Shown: positions 8,926 to 18,150, counted from the first letter of the stretch. The stretch is DNA of 64,000 bases from Salibacterium lacus (GCF_042684865.1 NZ_JBHUML010000002.1:1116001-1180000), one strand, 5' to 3'. The notes: generated by a model not told the origin, from the sequence alone. Numbers and translations are program-made.

Positions 8926-8954
8926 AATATAATGCCGCTGTCGAAAGCTGTCAA
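8926..8954 (-). promoter_or_regulatory. Sigma-A promoter of mgtE
   Basis: Read on the minus strand, TTGACA (8954-8949) and TATATT (8931-8926) are 17 bp apart. Transcription would begin near 8919. The roughly 110-nt leader contains GC-rich palindromes (CCGGCCGCGGCCGG, and GTAC-flanked GGCC), but I could not fit it to the M-box consensus. Confidence 0.75.
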
Positions 8955-8955
8955 T

Positions 8956-10128
8956 TCACCCCCGGACATTTGGTTCGTTTTTCTTCTGTTTGGACCCATA
9001 TACTTTTTTTGTGAGCGCAGGAGCATACAGAAATAAAATAATGCCTGACGCGGCCGAAATGACGATGAACAAGCTGCCAAACGCCATCACTTCCGCCGTA
9101 GCAGCGCTGGCTATGATAATCGAAAATTCGCCGCGGGGCGTAAAGGATAGTCCAGCCCGAAACGCCGACCTTGGGGACAGGCCGTACAGGCGTCCACCAG
9201 CCATGCCTGTCAGCCATTTACCAAGCAGGGACCATCCAATTAATGCAGCAAGCAGTGAAGGATACATGACGCCCCCGTCCAGATTGATCTGGGTGCCGAA
9301 CCAAAGGAAAAACAGGGGAAGTGTCAGTTCGCGCACCGGCTGAATAAGCGGCTCAAACGTTTCACTGCGCCCGGTTTCAGCCAGCATAATCCCTGCCAGA
9401 AATGCTCCAAGCACTTCTGAAAGTTCCAGATATACAGCTATGCCGCTGACAGTCAAGGCCAATCCAATCAAAAACAGGTGAAAAATATCGGACCCTGCAT
9501 TGCGGTCGATAAAAGTCTTCAATTTCGTGAAAACAAACCTTCCAAGTAATATGGCAGCCAGTGTCAACCCTGCGACCTTAACCGCAAGAAGCAAAAAGTC
9601 TATTCCTGTTATCTCTCCTCCTGCCATAATCCCTGCAAGAACAGCGACCATGACAGGAGCGACCATGTCTTCAAAAATAAGCACCCCGAGCAGGAATTCG
9701 GATTCCGGGTTGGCGGTCCGCTTCGTATTCTGCAGCATTTTCAGTGTGATCGAAGAACTGGTCGCATAAAGGATACCGCCAATGAGAAAGGCTGTTAAAA
9801 CATCCAGGCCGAAAAGAAGACAGATTCCTGTTGAAAGGACAAAATTTAGAAATAAGTCAAGCAGTCCGGCAGGTGTTACTCTTTTTGCAATCGCTCCAAG
9901 CTTGCGGATGGGAAATTCCATACCCAGCATGAAAAAAAGCAGCACGATACCAATTTCCCCTGCAAAGTACAGAATATCCGAATCACTCAGCAGACCGCTG
10001 AACACGATGCCTGCTAAAATAAACAGGATAACATCGGGAATACGCGTTCTCAGCCCGAGAAATCCAATAACAAACATAGCCAAAAGAATAAAACCTGCTG
10101 CCAGCAGCTCCGGTATTTCCAATTCCAC
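8956..10128 (-). CDS. khtU: K+(cation)/H+ antiporter, CPA2 family (KhtU-like)
   Basis: This is a 390-residue integral membrane protein with about 12 hydrophobic segments. KhtU exports K+ in exchange for protons at alkaline pH or under electrophile stress and needs KhtT as its regulatory subunit. Motifs seen are the repeated LGxxLxG-type segments, FEDMVAPVM in the core helix and the cation-site-like GLSFTPRGEFSII. The start is GTG 10128, six bases after the khtT stop, so the two genes are an operon. It lacks the large C-terminal TrkA-N domain of KefB/C, which fits the KhtU type with a separate regulator. Confidence 0.88.
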   Translation of the reverse strand: MELEIPELLAAGFILLAMFVIGFLGLRTRIPDVILFILAGIVFSGLLSDSDILYFAGEIGIVLLFFMLGMEFPIRKLGAIAKRVTPAGLLDLFLNFVLSTGICLLFGLDVLTAFLIGGILYATSSSITLKMLQNTKRTANPESEFLLGVLIFEDMVAPVMVAVLAGIMAGGEITGIDFLLLAVKVAGLTLAAILLGRFVFTKLKTFIDRNAGSDIFHLFLIGLALTVSGIAVYLELSEVLGAFLAGIMLAETGRSETFEPLIQPVRELTLPLFFLWFGTQINLDGGVMYPSLLAALIGWSLLGKWLTGMAGGRLYGLSPRSAFRAGLSFTPRGEFSIIIASAATAEVMAFGSLFIVISAASGIILFLYAPALTKKVYGSKQKKNEPNVRG

Positions 10129-10134
10129 GTAGGA

Positions 10135-10623
10135 TTACCCCTCTCCTTCCGCCATTTCTTCAAACAACGCAATTTGACTTTTTTTCCCGATTACCATGAT
10201 CGTATCTTCCGGTTCAAGGGTTTCGTCCACGCCCGGACTCGCAATTACTTCATTATTCCGGAAAATTCCTACTACCGACACGCCTGTTTTCTTTCGTACT
10301 TCTGACTCTCCGATGGTTTTTCCGGCAAACTGGGAACTCTCCTGAAGCTCTATCCATTCCACGATGACCTTGCTGCGGAAAAGTTTCATCTGGTCACTAT
10401 CCACCGGCTGGAACATCGCACCTAACAGCTGTGCCCCCAGTTCCCTCGTTTCATTGGACGTCAATTCCATGGAAAAGTCCGGCTCATCATCATCGGGCTC
10501 CTGAAAAAAGTACAACTCTCTTTTTCCTGTGTGATGGGTAACCAACACAATCATATTTCCCTGAGCAGTGTAAAACGTCATTTTTTTGCCGATACCGGGA
10601 AGATCCGCTACTTTTACATCCAA
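10135..10623 (-). CDS. khtT: Regulatory subunit of the K+/H+ antiporter (KhtT-like)
   Basis: This is a 162-residue cytoplasmic protein. The N-terminal half is the KhtT-specific domain (about 1-70). The C-terminal half is a TrkA_C (RCK_C) domain (about 75-160) with EWIELQESSQFAGKTIGESE and ending near EDTIMVIGKKSQI. In Bacillus this subunit senses pH and c-di-AMP and gates KhtU. The start is TTG 10623 behind GGAGAGAGGGAG. The third gene of the B. subtilis operon, the small khtS, is not seen upstream. Confidence 0.88.
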   Translation of the reverse strand: MDVKVADLPGIGKKMTFYTAQGNMIVLVTHHTGKRELYFFQEPDDDEPDFSMELTSNETRELGAQLLGAMFQPVDSDQMKLFRSKVIVEWIELQESSQFAGKTIGESEVRKKTGVSVVGIFRNNEVIASPGVDETLEPEDTIMVIGKKSQIALFEEMAEGEG

Positions 10624-10777
10624 ACTCCCTCTCTCCTTTCTGTCGCTGTCTCCATCCCTCTATATTGTAAGCAATGAACAGCTTTATGAACAGGCAAACC
10701 AGACAAAGCGGTACTTCTTTTTACCCTTCATTCATGATATATTCTAAAAAAAGGCTGTAAAAGGAGCCCCGGTTTTT

Positions 10778-11686
10778 ATGTGGAAGCCCGCGCTTGTTGT
10801 ATTTATCACCGTACTGCTTACCATTCTTACTGCCGGAGCCGGCTGGGCCTATCATCTATACCAAAAAGCCGGCACCCATGTGCAGGAAATGAACGACAAC
10901 TACGCCGAAGATGTCGGAACGCCCATCCAATCTTCAGGCCCTCTGCGCGGGACGGTTTCTTTCCTTCTTCTTGGAATCGGAGACCGGCCTGGAGAGAAGG
11001 GCCTCGCCGATACCGTGATGGCAGCCTCCATCAACCCGGAGGATCAATCCGTTCTGTTGTTTAATATTCCACGGGATACGAAAGTCAATATACCGGACCA
11101 CGGCCGGGAAAAAATAAACCATGCTTACGCCTACGGCGGGGCGGGGCTTGTAAAACAGACAGCGGAAAACAAGCTGGATTATTCATTTGACTTTGTGGTG
11201 GAGGCGGATATGCAGGGTTTTTCGAAAATAGTGCACCAACTCGGCGGGGTTAAAGTAAAAAACGACTTTGCTTTCTCCCAGGATAACGTCGACCACAGTA
11301 GAACCTTCCATTTTAAAAAAGGGCCGGTTACTTTGAATGGAGAAGAAGCGCTGCAGTACGTGAGGATGCGCAAAAGCGACCCAAGAGGTGACCTGGGCCG
11401 GAATGAAAGGCAGCGGCAGGTACTCACGGCTCTCTTGGAAGACACCATGTCTCTCCAGCATCTTCCCGACAGCGCAGATATTCTGGAAATACTGGAGAAT
11501 CACGTCAAAACAAACATGACACTGGAAGAACTCCGCGCTCTGTTCACCCGGTATCGTTCTTCTTTTGACTATATACAAACATTCGAACTGGAAGGAAAGA
11601 ATCAAAGAGAGAAAGGAATCAGCTATTACGAGGTTACAACGCGTGAATGGGATAAGGCGGCACTGCGCCTGGAAAACCATCATTAA
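10778..11686 (+). CDS. LytR-CpsA-Psr (LCP) family wall-polymer ligase
   Basis: LCP enzymes move undecaprenyl-linked anionic polymers such as teichoic acids onto peptidoglycan at the outer membrane face. This protein has 302 residues. An N-terminal signal anchor covers residues 4-26. The LCP catalytic domain follows, with GDRPGEKGLADTVMAASI, the arginine/aspartate motif RDTKVNI, and the lipid-phosphate-binding region YVRMRKSDPRGDLGRNERQRQ. AAAAGGAG precedes the ATG by about 11 bases. It is divergent from khtT and faces the CPBP gene. It could be TagT, U or V; which one cannot be decided. Confidence 0.92.
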   Translation: MWKPALVVFITVLLTILTAGAGWAYHLYQKAGTHVQEMNDNYAEDVGTPIQSSGPLRGTVSFLLLGIGDRPGEKGLADTVMAASINPEDQSVLLFNIPRDTKVNIPDHGREKINHAYAYGGAGLVKQTAENKLDYSFDFVVEADMQGFSKIVHQLGGVKVKNDFAFSQDNVDHSRTFHFKKGPVTLNGEEALQYVRMRKSDPRGDLGRNERQRQVLTALLEDTMSLQHLPDSADILEILENHVKTNMTLEELRALFTRYRSSFDYIQTFELEGKNQREKGISYYEVTTREWDKAALRLENHH

Positions 11687-11699
11687 AGCGGAAGATCTG

Positions 11700-12299
11700 T
11701 CACGTTCCGGCCGCCGTCTGTCTCTTTCGCATCAACCAGGTTAATGCAGCGTTATACACGGCGTGGGCAGCGATTGGCGCCCACAATGCTCCTGTTCGTA
11801 AAAACAAAAGGCCCAGGACAGCTCCCATCATAAAAACGATGACATGAATAAGCATATTCCCCTTATACTGCGGAATGTGCAGCGCCATGAACAACAGGGA
11901 AACCAGAAGCAGTGCCGCTGTTTCTCCTGTATAGCCTGCTGCAATACCAAGAAAAGCACCGCGGAAAAGCATTTCCTCCGAGACGCCTGCTCCAACTGCG
12001 ATGGTGAACAGACCATATTTTTTTGCTGCCAGCCGTTCGATCAGACGGATGTAGAGATTATCCGGAAGTTTGATCGCTGAAACGCGGTAAAGGCCGGTAA
12101 CCACGCCGGCAAACAATATTCCGGCACCGGCGCCCGCCGCCGTTTCCTGTACTGCGTTATCCAGACTCCAGAGATTCCAGAAATACTCCGGACCGTAAAA
12201 GAGTAGAATCAGGATGACTGCGGCTGCAGCAAGAAACGCGAAACTTTTCCAGATAGTTTTAAGCGGTAGATCATCTGATATTGCTGTCTGCTCCTTCAA
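11700..12299 (-). CDS. CPBP-family intramembrane protease
   Basis: This 199-residue membrane protein has about six hydrophobic segments. The three CPBP/Abi motifs carrying the glutamate and histidine active site are present: EEMLFRGAFLG, the HIPQYK histidine and HAVYN. Relatives cleave prenylated or membrane proteins, or confer bacteriocin self-immunity. The target here is unknown. The start is TTG 12299 with AGGAG nine bases upstream. It lies 17 bp after the D,D-carboxypeptidase gene in the same direction, so they are probably co-transcribed. Confidence 0.85.
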   Translation of the reverse strand: MKEQTAISDDLPLKTIWKSFAFLAAAAVILILLFYGPEYFWNLWSLDNAVQETAAGAGAGILFAGVVTGLYRVSAIKLPDNLYIRLIERLAAKKYGLFTIAVGAGVSEEMLFRGAFLGIAAGYTGETAALLLVSLLFMALHIPQYKGNMLIHVIVFMMGAVLGLLFLRTGALWAPIAAHAVYNAALTWLMRKRQTAAGT

Positions 12300-12316
12300 C
12301 GGGAAACGCTCCTATT

Positions 12317-13492
12317 CTATAACAATAATCGAAGATGATAATACAGCGTTCTGGCTGTAGTCGAAGTATAACTGCTCCACATGTTCCACAACGTGCCTTT
12401 TATATCGCTGCCTTCCATCGGGATAACCGCTGCACTCCGCTTCTTTTCCCCGCCGGATTTCACGCGTTCTTTCGTCAACGTACCGGTCAGCATGACACGG
12501 TTCCTGTCATTTAACACTTTCCATTCCCCATCGTTACCTGCTTTCAGTGTGGTGTTTGTTCCTTTCTCCTGAAGATAACTTTTTTCTTCGGAAGTAATAT
12601 AGATGCTTTGATCCGGGGACTGAAAGCGCGCACCCTCCGGTACGGTCTTCCTTTCAAACGCATGAAATCCATAATCCAGAAGTTCCGTCGTGTCTTTGTA
12701 GGCGTTGTGATTCGTGTCGGCGTTCATAACAACCACTATCAGTTCTCTCCCCTGTCGTTTTGCCGAGGTCACAAGGGTGTAGCCCGCTTCCGACACGTAT
12801 CCATTTTTGACGCCGGTCGCTCCTTCATATTCCCAAAGAAGCTGGTGGTGATTGCGCAGCTCGGTTTCCCAGCCCTTCCCTTTCCATTCAAGCGTTTTGG
12901 TCGACACAATATCACGAAACGTTTCATTATACATCGCATATCTCGTAATACGAGCCATGTCTTCGGCTGTGGAATAATGATCTTTTTCAAAAAGGCCATG
13001 CGGATTGCTGAAAGCAGTATTTTCGATGCCGGTCTGTTCCATCAGATAGTCAGTCATCTGCTTCGAAAACATTTCTTCTGTACCATTGAGATGCTCAGCT
13101 ATCGCCGTCCCGGCGTCATTTCCGGAATTAATAAGCAGACCCTGCACAAGCTGTTTGAGCGGCATTTTTTCTCCTTCGACGAGATAAACGGAGGTGCCTT
13201 TTGTATCTGCTGCACGTGCGCTTATCTCTACTTTTTCTTCCAATCCGCCCTGTTCAAGCGCCGTAATGGCAGTGGCAATTTTTGAAATAGAAGCTGGATA
13301 CATCCGCTTTGCTGCTTTTTTATCAACCAGCACCTGTCCGGTGCCGGTATCCATCAGCACGGCTGTCTCAGCGGAGAGTTCGGGTCTTTCTTCGACCTCC
13401 GTCGCTGCATAGGCCCTCTGCCAGCCCAAAGACAGCAGACATACAACACATGCGATGGCAGCCACATATAAAGTACAGCGTATTCGTTTCAT
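12317..13492 (-). CDS. D-alanyl-D-alanine carboxypeptidase (PBP, DacF/DacA type)
   Basis: This is a 391-residue secreted or anchored S11 peptidase that trims the terminal D-Ala from peptidoglycan stems. A signal peptide occupies residues 1-29 (cleavage near AYA-A). The active-site set is complete: S68-I-S-K71, the SGN of INSGNDAG and the KNG of VKNGY. A C-terminal beta domain follows, and the protein ends in an amphipathic hydrophobic stretch (ARTLYYHLRLLL) typical of the membrane anchor. The ATG has AGGGAG upstream. DacF, DacB and DacA cannot be separated from this alone. Confidence 0.92.
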   Translation of the reverse strand: MKRIRCTLYVAAIACVVCLLSLGWQRAYAATEVEERPELSAETAVLMDTGTGQVLVDKKAAKRMYPASISKIATAITALEQGGLEEKVEISARAADTKGTSVYLVEGEKMPLKQLVQGLLINSGNDAGTAIAEHLNGTEEMFSKQMTDYLMEQTGIENTAFSNPHGLFEKDHYSTAEDMARITRYAMYNETFRDIVSTKTLEWKGKGWETELRNHHQLLWEYEGATGVKNGYVSEAGYTLVTSAKRQGRELIVVVMNADTNHNAYKDTTELLDYGFHAFERKTVPEGARFQSPDQSIYITSEEKSYLQEKGTNTTLKAGNDGEWKVLNDRNRVMLTGTLTKERVKSGGEKKRSAAVIPMEGSDIKGTLWNMWSSYTSTTARTLYYHLRLLL

Positions 13493-13631
13493 AAGAAAGA
13501 TACTCCCTTATGACAAACCGGGAGAGAAGACTTTCGGTCTGCCTGCTGCTTTTTCCGCCTTTCATCGTATGTTCGACAGAAACTGCATTTGTTCCTGCTG
13601 CTTTGCAGTAATTCAAAGAAAAAGAACCGGA

Positions 13632-14165
13632 TCAGGATGGTTCAATTTCTTCCATATACCCTCTCATTTTCTCTTCTGTCATCGCACCGAGCAGAACACG
13701 CTGCACCGTTCCGTTTTCATCTATCAGGAACGTAGAAGGAAGCGGACTGACGCCGTAGCGGTTCAGAACACTTTTGTTTTCATCGATCGGCATAGGAAAG
13801 GACAAGTCATGGCGGTCCGCAAAACGATTCACAGCCAGATTCGATTCCCCGACATTGACGGCAAGAACTTCCACGCCGCGTTCTCTAAACTCCTTGTACA
13901 ATTCATTCATATGGGGCATTTCCTCCTCACACGGCGGACAATAGGTGCCCCAGAAGTTCAGGAACACCCCCTTTCCCCGGAAGTCTTTCAGCTCCACTCG
14001 TTCACCGTCCGCTGTTTCCAGCACAAAATTAGGGGCTGTCTCCCCTTCCTGGACATTCGTCTCTTCACCGGACATAAAATTAGTATAAAAAACATAAGCG
14101 AGCATCACTGTAATTGCTCCCAATATTGAAGAACGCATAATCAGCCGTTTGCGTTTTTTTGCCAT
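13632..14165 (-). CDS. resA: Membrane-anchored thiol-disulfide oxidoreductase ResA
   Basis: This 177-residue protein has an N-terminal anchor (about residues 10-28) and an extracytoplasmic thioredoxin fold of the AhpC/TSA-Redoxin type. The redox site is C76-P-P-C79, at nearly the same position as the CEPC site of B. subtilis ResA. ResA reduces apocytochrome c cysteines before heme attachment. The resBC heme-delivery genes are not next to it, so a StoA-like role in spore-cortex formation is an alternative. The ATG lies behind AGGAGG. It shares direction with the carboxypeptidase gene, 139 bp upstream of it. Confidence 0.82.
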   Translation of the reverse strand: MAKKRKRLIMRSSILGAITVMLAYVFYTNFMSGEETNVQEGETAPNFVLETADGERVELKDFRGKGVFLNFWGTYCPPCEEEMPHMNELYKEFRERGVEVLAVNVGESNLAVNRFADRHDLSFPMPIDENKSVLNRYGVSPLPSTFLIDENGTVQRVLLGAMTEEKMRGYMEEIEPS

Positions 14166-14282
14166 TCAGAATAAACCTCCTCATCTTTCCTGCATAAAAA
14201 TAGAGAGACCATGTTTAGTATAAATGTTTTTTCGGTATTATGCATTCTACATACAAGCGATTTTATGAAAATATAAAGAAGG

Positions 14283-14493
14283 AGGAGCTGTATCAAATGT
14301 CCGCTTAATACGGAGGCATCCGCTGCAGGTGGACGCTTGCCGCGGGCAGCGCCTCAGCTACATCAAACGGTAAACAGCCGTTTGATGGGATCTTCGGCTG
14401 CTGCTCTTCCCGCAGGCGTCGCCGCCTTCCGCTTCTGCCTTGGTTACATTTTCTTTATCATAGAAAAGGAGCTGTACCTTTTGATACAGCCCT
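14283..14493. repeat. Family-B palindromic element, copy 1
   Basis: This 211-bp element has inverted ends (GAGCTGTATCAAA on the left, TTTTGATACAGCCC on the right). Its interior is GC-rich with paired blocks such as CCGCGGGCAGCGCC and TTCCCGCAGGCGTCGCCG. A second, interrupted copy lies at 23322-23526. No protein is encoded. It fills the space between the resA promoter region and the chemoreceptor stop codon. Confidence 0.75.
14464..14493 (-). terminator. Terminator of the chemoreceptor gene, formed by the repeat end
   Basis: On the minus strand GAGGGCTGTA pairs with TACAGCTCC across a short loop and is followed by TTTTC. It begins 8 bp after the chemoreceptor stop codon, so the family-B end doubles as the terminator. 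Confidence 0.55.
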
Positions 14494-14500
14494 CATCTTT

Positions 14501-16666
14501 TTACTTATTCTCTTTGCTGGAAGCTTCCGTTTCATTGCGGAGATCCGTGTCTTCTTCCACATTTTCCTCTGTTTCGTTTTCTGATTCCTCACCGTGCTGC
14601 TCTTTTTCTTCATCCAGGTGCGGATTCAGAGCTTCCTCTGCTTTGTCCTGACGACTCTCTGTAGGTGCAACCCTGAACTGCTGAATATACGAAGCAAGGG
14701 TATCACTTTGTTCGTGAAGAGACTCTGCAGAGCTTGCTACAGAACGCATGGCCTCTTTCTGTTCATCCGTGGAAGCATTTACTTCTTCGGCAGAAGCGGC
14801 ATTGGACTGCGATACTTCAGCAATTCTCGTTATAGCATCTTCCACGGTCTGCCTGCGCTCATCCATCATCGGAATTTCTTCCAGAAGGCGCTGCACTACT
14901 GCTGAAATCGATTCTCCGGTTTCTTTTATCTGTTCAAACGAATGTTTTACAGACTGCACCGCTTCCTGCTGTTCAGAAGAAACATGACGGGAACGTTCGA
15001 CGGTCTGGTGCACCTGTTCGGCTTCATCCGTCAAACCTTTCAGGATAGTTTTCACTTCATCGGCGGATGTACTGGAAGCGTCAGCGAGTTTGCGCACTTC
15101 TTCGGCCACAACGGCGAAACCTTTTCCATGTTCGCCCGCTCGTGCTGCCTCAATACTGGCGTTTAAGGCAAGGAGATTGGTCTGATCGGAAATATCTCCG
15201 ATAGAACCCATTGCTTTTTGAATATCTTCCAGTCTTTCCGACAGACGCGCGAATACGTGCTCAACTTCTTCCATCATCGTCTGGGATTCCCCGGCCTTTT
15301 CTGTCAACGTTGATACTTTAGCTGCCCCTGCTTCATTAATTTCTTCCGACGTCTTTGAACGGTTTTCAATTTCTTTCACCTGTTCTTCGAGAAACATAAA
15401 GGCTGTTGTGAGTATCTGCATCTCCTGCTTCGTTTTTTCCGCTTCCTCGGCCTGGGATACAGCTCCCTGCGAAATATCATATACGGCATTGGCCACTTCC
15501 TCTCCGGAAGCACTTGTCTCTTCTGAAACGGCGCTGAACTGCTCGGAAGAAGAAGCAACCTGGGAGGCTGAGCCTTTTACCTGCTCCACAAGCGTTCGGA
15601 GATTTTCAGCCATTTTGTTAAGATCCCGGCTCAGATAGTCGATTTCTTCATGCGAACTTCCCGGGAACTGAACGGTAAGATCCCCTTCCGCCATATCCTT
15701 TACTTTTCCCTGCATCTCTTTTACCGGTTTTGTAATCCTTCTGGAAATTATCACCGTAAGGAGAACGGAAAGAATAATCGCCGCCGCAGCAATAATCATA
15801 ATGGTATCCCGGATACCAGCTGATTCCGACGCCATAGCTTCATCAGAAAAAGCCGTACCAATCACCCAGTTGTTCGTTTCAATCCTGTCATAAAACAGGC
15901 TGTACTCTTCATTTTGGTGCTGCAGGGAGGTGCGGCCGCTTCCCTCCGTATCCAAAACAGAATACAGCGGGTCTCCTTCCCCAAGCTGTACACCATCTTG
16001 TTCCGGGTGGGCCACCACCGATCCGTTATCACCTATCAGCGTGATAAAGCCGTTGTAAGGCACATCCATTTCCGCCATCATTTCATTCAGATGGGAAAGC
16101 GACACGTCTATACCAACAACACCGAGCACATCATTGGTGAGCGGATCTACGACGGCCTTTCCTGCGCTGATGACATAGTTTCCGCCGTCTTCACTTTTGT
16201 AAGGCTCTGTCCAGGCTGTCTTTTCGGGCGTTTCTGCAGCTGCCTGATACCACGGGCGGGTCGTAGCATCCATGTCTTCCACATTCACATGAGGTGTCGT
16301 ATGCGTTCCCCCGTTGGCCGCCCCTGTGAATGTCAGTTCCACGCTGTCATAGTTGTAAATAAGGCGGTTCATCACTTCTATCACACTGCTGTAACCTTTG
16401 GAATAATCCGGACTATTCCCGCTCTTATCCTTCAAAAAAGAAGTAACTCTGGTGTCCGAGCTGATCATGTTAAGATGATTTTCAAACGTTTCAAAATACT
16501 GTTCTATGTACCGTTTCTCCTTTTCCACCGTACTCGTACCTGTCCCGGCTGCATTTTCCTCCACGACATCTGTCATCTGGTAATAAATAATTATCGCGGC
16601 CGCAAGCAGTGATACTGTTACGAGACCACCTGTGAGAAGAATCAATTTCGTATTCAGTTTACGCAT
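14501..16666 (-). CDS. Methyl-accepting chemotaxis protein (dCache sensor)
   Basis: This is a 721-residue transmembrane chemoreceptor. The order is a first membrane helix (about 7-28), a large extracellular dCache-type sensor (about 35-285; TTRPWYQAA and DVLGVVGIDVSL are typical), a second membrane helix, HAMP, and a cytoplasmic signalling coiled coil. The coiled-coil tip DQTNLLALNASIEAARAGEH binds CheA/CheW. The start is ATG 16666 behind GGGGGATGAAAG; a longer frame has no ribosome-binding site. The last 50 residues form a strongly acidic tail instead of a CheR-binding pentapeptide. The ligand is unknown. A SigD-type promoter lies upstream. Confidence 0.94.
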   Translation of the reverse strand: MRKLNTKLILLTGGLVTVSLLAAAIIIYYQMTDVVEENAAGTGTSTVEKEKRYIEQYFETFENHLNMISSDTRVTSFLKDKSGNSPDYSKGYSSVIEVMNRLIYNYDSVELTFTGAANGGTHTTPHVNVEDMDATTRPWYQAAAETPEKTAWTEPYKSEDGGNYVISAGKAVVDPLTNDVLGVVGIDVSLSHLNEMMAEMDVPYNGFITLIGDNGSVVAHPEQDGVQLGEGDPLYSVLDTEGSGRTSLQHQNEEYSLFYDRIETNNWVIGTAFSDEAMASESAGIRDTIMIIAAAAIILSVLLTVIISRRITKPVKEMQGKVKDMAEGDLTVQFPGSSHEEIDYLSRDLNKMAENLRTLVEQVKGSASQVASSSEQFSAVSEETSASGEEVANAVYDISQGAVSQAEEAEKTKQEMQILTTAFMFLEEQVKEIENRSKTSEEINEAGAAKVSTLTEKAGESQTMMEEVEHVFARLSERLEDIQKAMGSIGDISDQTNLLALNASIEAARAGEHGKGFAVVAEEVRKLADASSTSADEVKTILKGLTDEAEQVHQTVERSRHVSSEQQEAVQSVKHSFEQIKETGESISAVVQRLLEEIPMMDERRQTVEDAITRIAEVSQSNAASAEEVNASTDEQKEAMRSVASSAESLHEQSDTLASYIQQFRVAPTESRQDKAEEALNPHLDEEKEQHGEESENETEENVEEDTDLRNETEASSKENK

Positions 16667-16784
16667 TCTTTCATCCCCCATTTTTATGTAACACACCTGA
16701 GGCTGAAGTATTGAGTTCATTATAGATTTTCAGTTCCAGGTATTCTGTAAATCCTACCTTTGCCTCATGTTACTTTCATTACTT

Positions 16785-16810
16785 ATATCGACCTTCTTTC
16801 TGAATGTTTA
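16785..16810 (-). promoter_or_regulatory. SigD (motility) promoter of the chemoreceptor gene
   Basis: Read on the minus strand, TAAA (16810-16807), 14 bp, then GTCGATAT (16792-16785). The consensus is TAAA-N14-16-GCCGATAA, so only two positions differ. The leader to the ATG is about 115 nt. Confidence 0.65.
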
Positions 16811-16857
16811 ATACAATGTGCAAAAAAAGAAGAATCCCTGTAACGGAAGCAGAATAT

Positions 16858-16914
16858 AAAAAAACCGAACGATATCAACGCGGCAAAACAGCACGAAGGA
16901 CTATCGTCCGGGTT
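16858..16914 (-). terminator. Candidate terminator after rodA
   Basis: On the minus strand AACCCGGACGATA pairs imperfectly with TATCGTTCGGTT across a long loop and ends in a run of seven T. It lies about 50 bp after the rodA stop. Confidence 0.55.
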
Positions 16915-16962
16915 ATTTTAGAACTTGTGTTTTGGGATTTACACCTTTGTTTTTGTAAGGTG

Positions 16963-18150
16963 TTATTCTTTTTGCTGTTCGAAAAAGTATGTTTTGGAAT
17001 GATAACGCACACTCATCACTATACCGAGGGCAAACATTGTCGCCACGATGGAACTTCCCCCGTAACTAAGCAGCGGCAGAGTAAAACCGGTAACCGGGAG
17101 AAGACCGAGCCCCATCCCGATATTTTGAAAGATCTGGAACGCAAACATGCCGATCAACCCGGCACACAGGTACTTTCCGAAGGCATTATGGCAGCGGAGA
17201 CCTGTCATTAAAATCTGATACAGCAGCACGAAATAAAGGGTGATAACAAACGCTCCCCCCAGAAAACCGTGCATCGAGCTGATAACCGCAAAAATAAAGT
17301 CGGTGTGCGCCTCGGGAATGTATACCGATGTACCGGAATTACCATAAAGCTGTCCGGATCCGATGGCTGTCATTGCCTGAAGAACCTGGTATCCGGCATC
17401 CACATGTTCAAATGGGTTGAGCCATCCGTTAATCCGGGCCACCTGATACCCGGGGAGATTGGAAAGAAGGTTCCGTCCCACCCATTCTGGAAACTGGTAA
17501 AAGGCAAACACAAAGGCAAGACCGGCTGTAATCGGGCCTCCGATTAACACAGTAAGAATCCGGTACGACATTCCCGACACAATCAACAGTGCTGTAACAA
17601 TGGCCCCGATGAGCATAATGCTCCCCATATCGGGCTGCCGGTAAATCAGGAAAACAACTGGTGCAATGAGCACTCCTATTTTGAGAAGCAGCCAGAGATC
17701 TGTCTGCATCGAACGATCTTCACGGTGCCTGGAATTGTGACGATAAATAATCGCACTTAACGTAATGACGAGAAAGATACGCATAATTTCCGAAGGCTGG
17801 ACTGTCCCAATCTTCGGCACCGCAAACCAACTTACCGCCCCGTTCTGCATGGGAGCGAATGTTTCATTGGGACCAATAACATCGAGAAGCACCAGCGAAA
17901 ACAGACCGACTCCATATAAAAACCAGTGAATGTTCATGTAGTATTCAAAATCAAAGTGAAGAACGGCAAATGCCACACCAAAACCGAGTACATAATACAT
18001 CATCTGTGATGTATGGAACGTGGCGTCATACTGCCCCATCTGCTGAGCGTGGTAAATGTAAAAACAGCTGACAACGCCGAACAGGAACATGACAAACAAC
18101 ATGTTAATATCATATTGTTTTTCGTTGATTGGATTATGTAAACTCACCAA
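16963..18150 (-). CDS. rodA: RodA/FtsW/SpoVE-family peptidoglycan polymerase (RodA-like)
   Basis: This 395-residue SEDS glycosyltransferase has about ten membrane helices and polymerises lipid II. Seen are QPSEIMRI, RQPDMGS(I), the central loop with the catalytic-region sequence INGWLNPFEHVDAGYQV, and the C-terminal PVTGFTLPLLSYGGSSI. Length and N-terminal context (AQQMGQYDATF) are closest to RodA of side-wall synthesis. FtsW or SpoVE cannot be excluded, since mreBCD lies elsewhere in the window. The start is TTG 18150 or the next codon GTG; both follow GGTGAT. Confidence 0.88.
   Translation of the reverse strand: MVSLHNPINEKQYDINMLFVMFLFGVVSCFYIYHAQQMGQYDATFHTSQMMYYVLGFGVAFAVLHFDFEYYMNIHWFLYGVGLFSLVLLDVIGPNETFAPMQNGAVSWFAVPKIGTVQPSEIMRIFLVITLSAIIYRHNSRHREDRSMQTDLWLLLKIGVLIAPVVFLIYRQPDMGSIMLIGAIVTALLIVSGMSYRILTVLIGGPITAGLAFVFAFYQFPEWVGRNLLSNLPGYQVARINGWLNPFEHVDAGYQVLQAMTAIGSGQLYGNSGTSVYIPEAHTDFIFAVISSMHGFLGGAFVITLYFVLLYQILMTGLRCHNAFGKYLCAGLIGMFAFQIFQNIGMGLGLLPVTGFTLPLLSYGGSSIVATMFALGIVMSVRYHSKTYFFEQQKE

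Noticed and set aside
16941..16963. Hairpin ACACCTT / AAGGTGT at the rodA stop as its terminator
   Set aside because: No T-run follows on the minus strand; the stem at 16858-16914 is the better candidate.
16804..17211. Plus-strand frame overlapping the end of rodA
   Set aside because: It starts inside a promoter region without a ribosome-binding site and runs through the rodA terminator and coding sequence.
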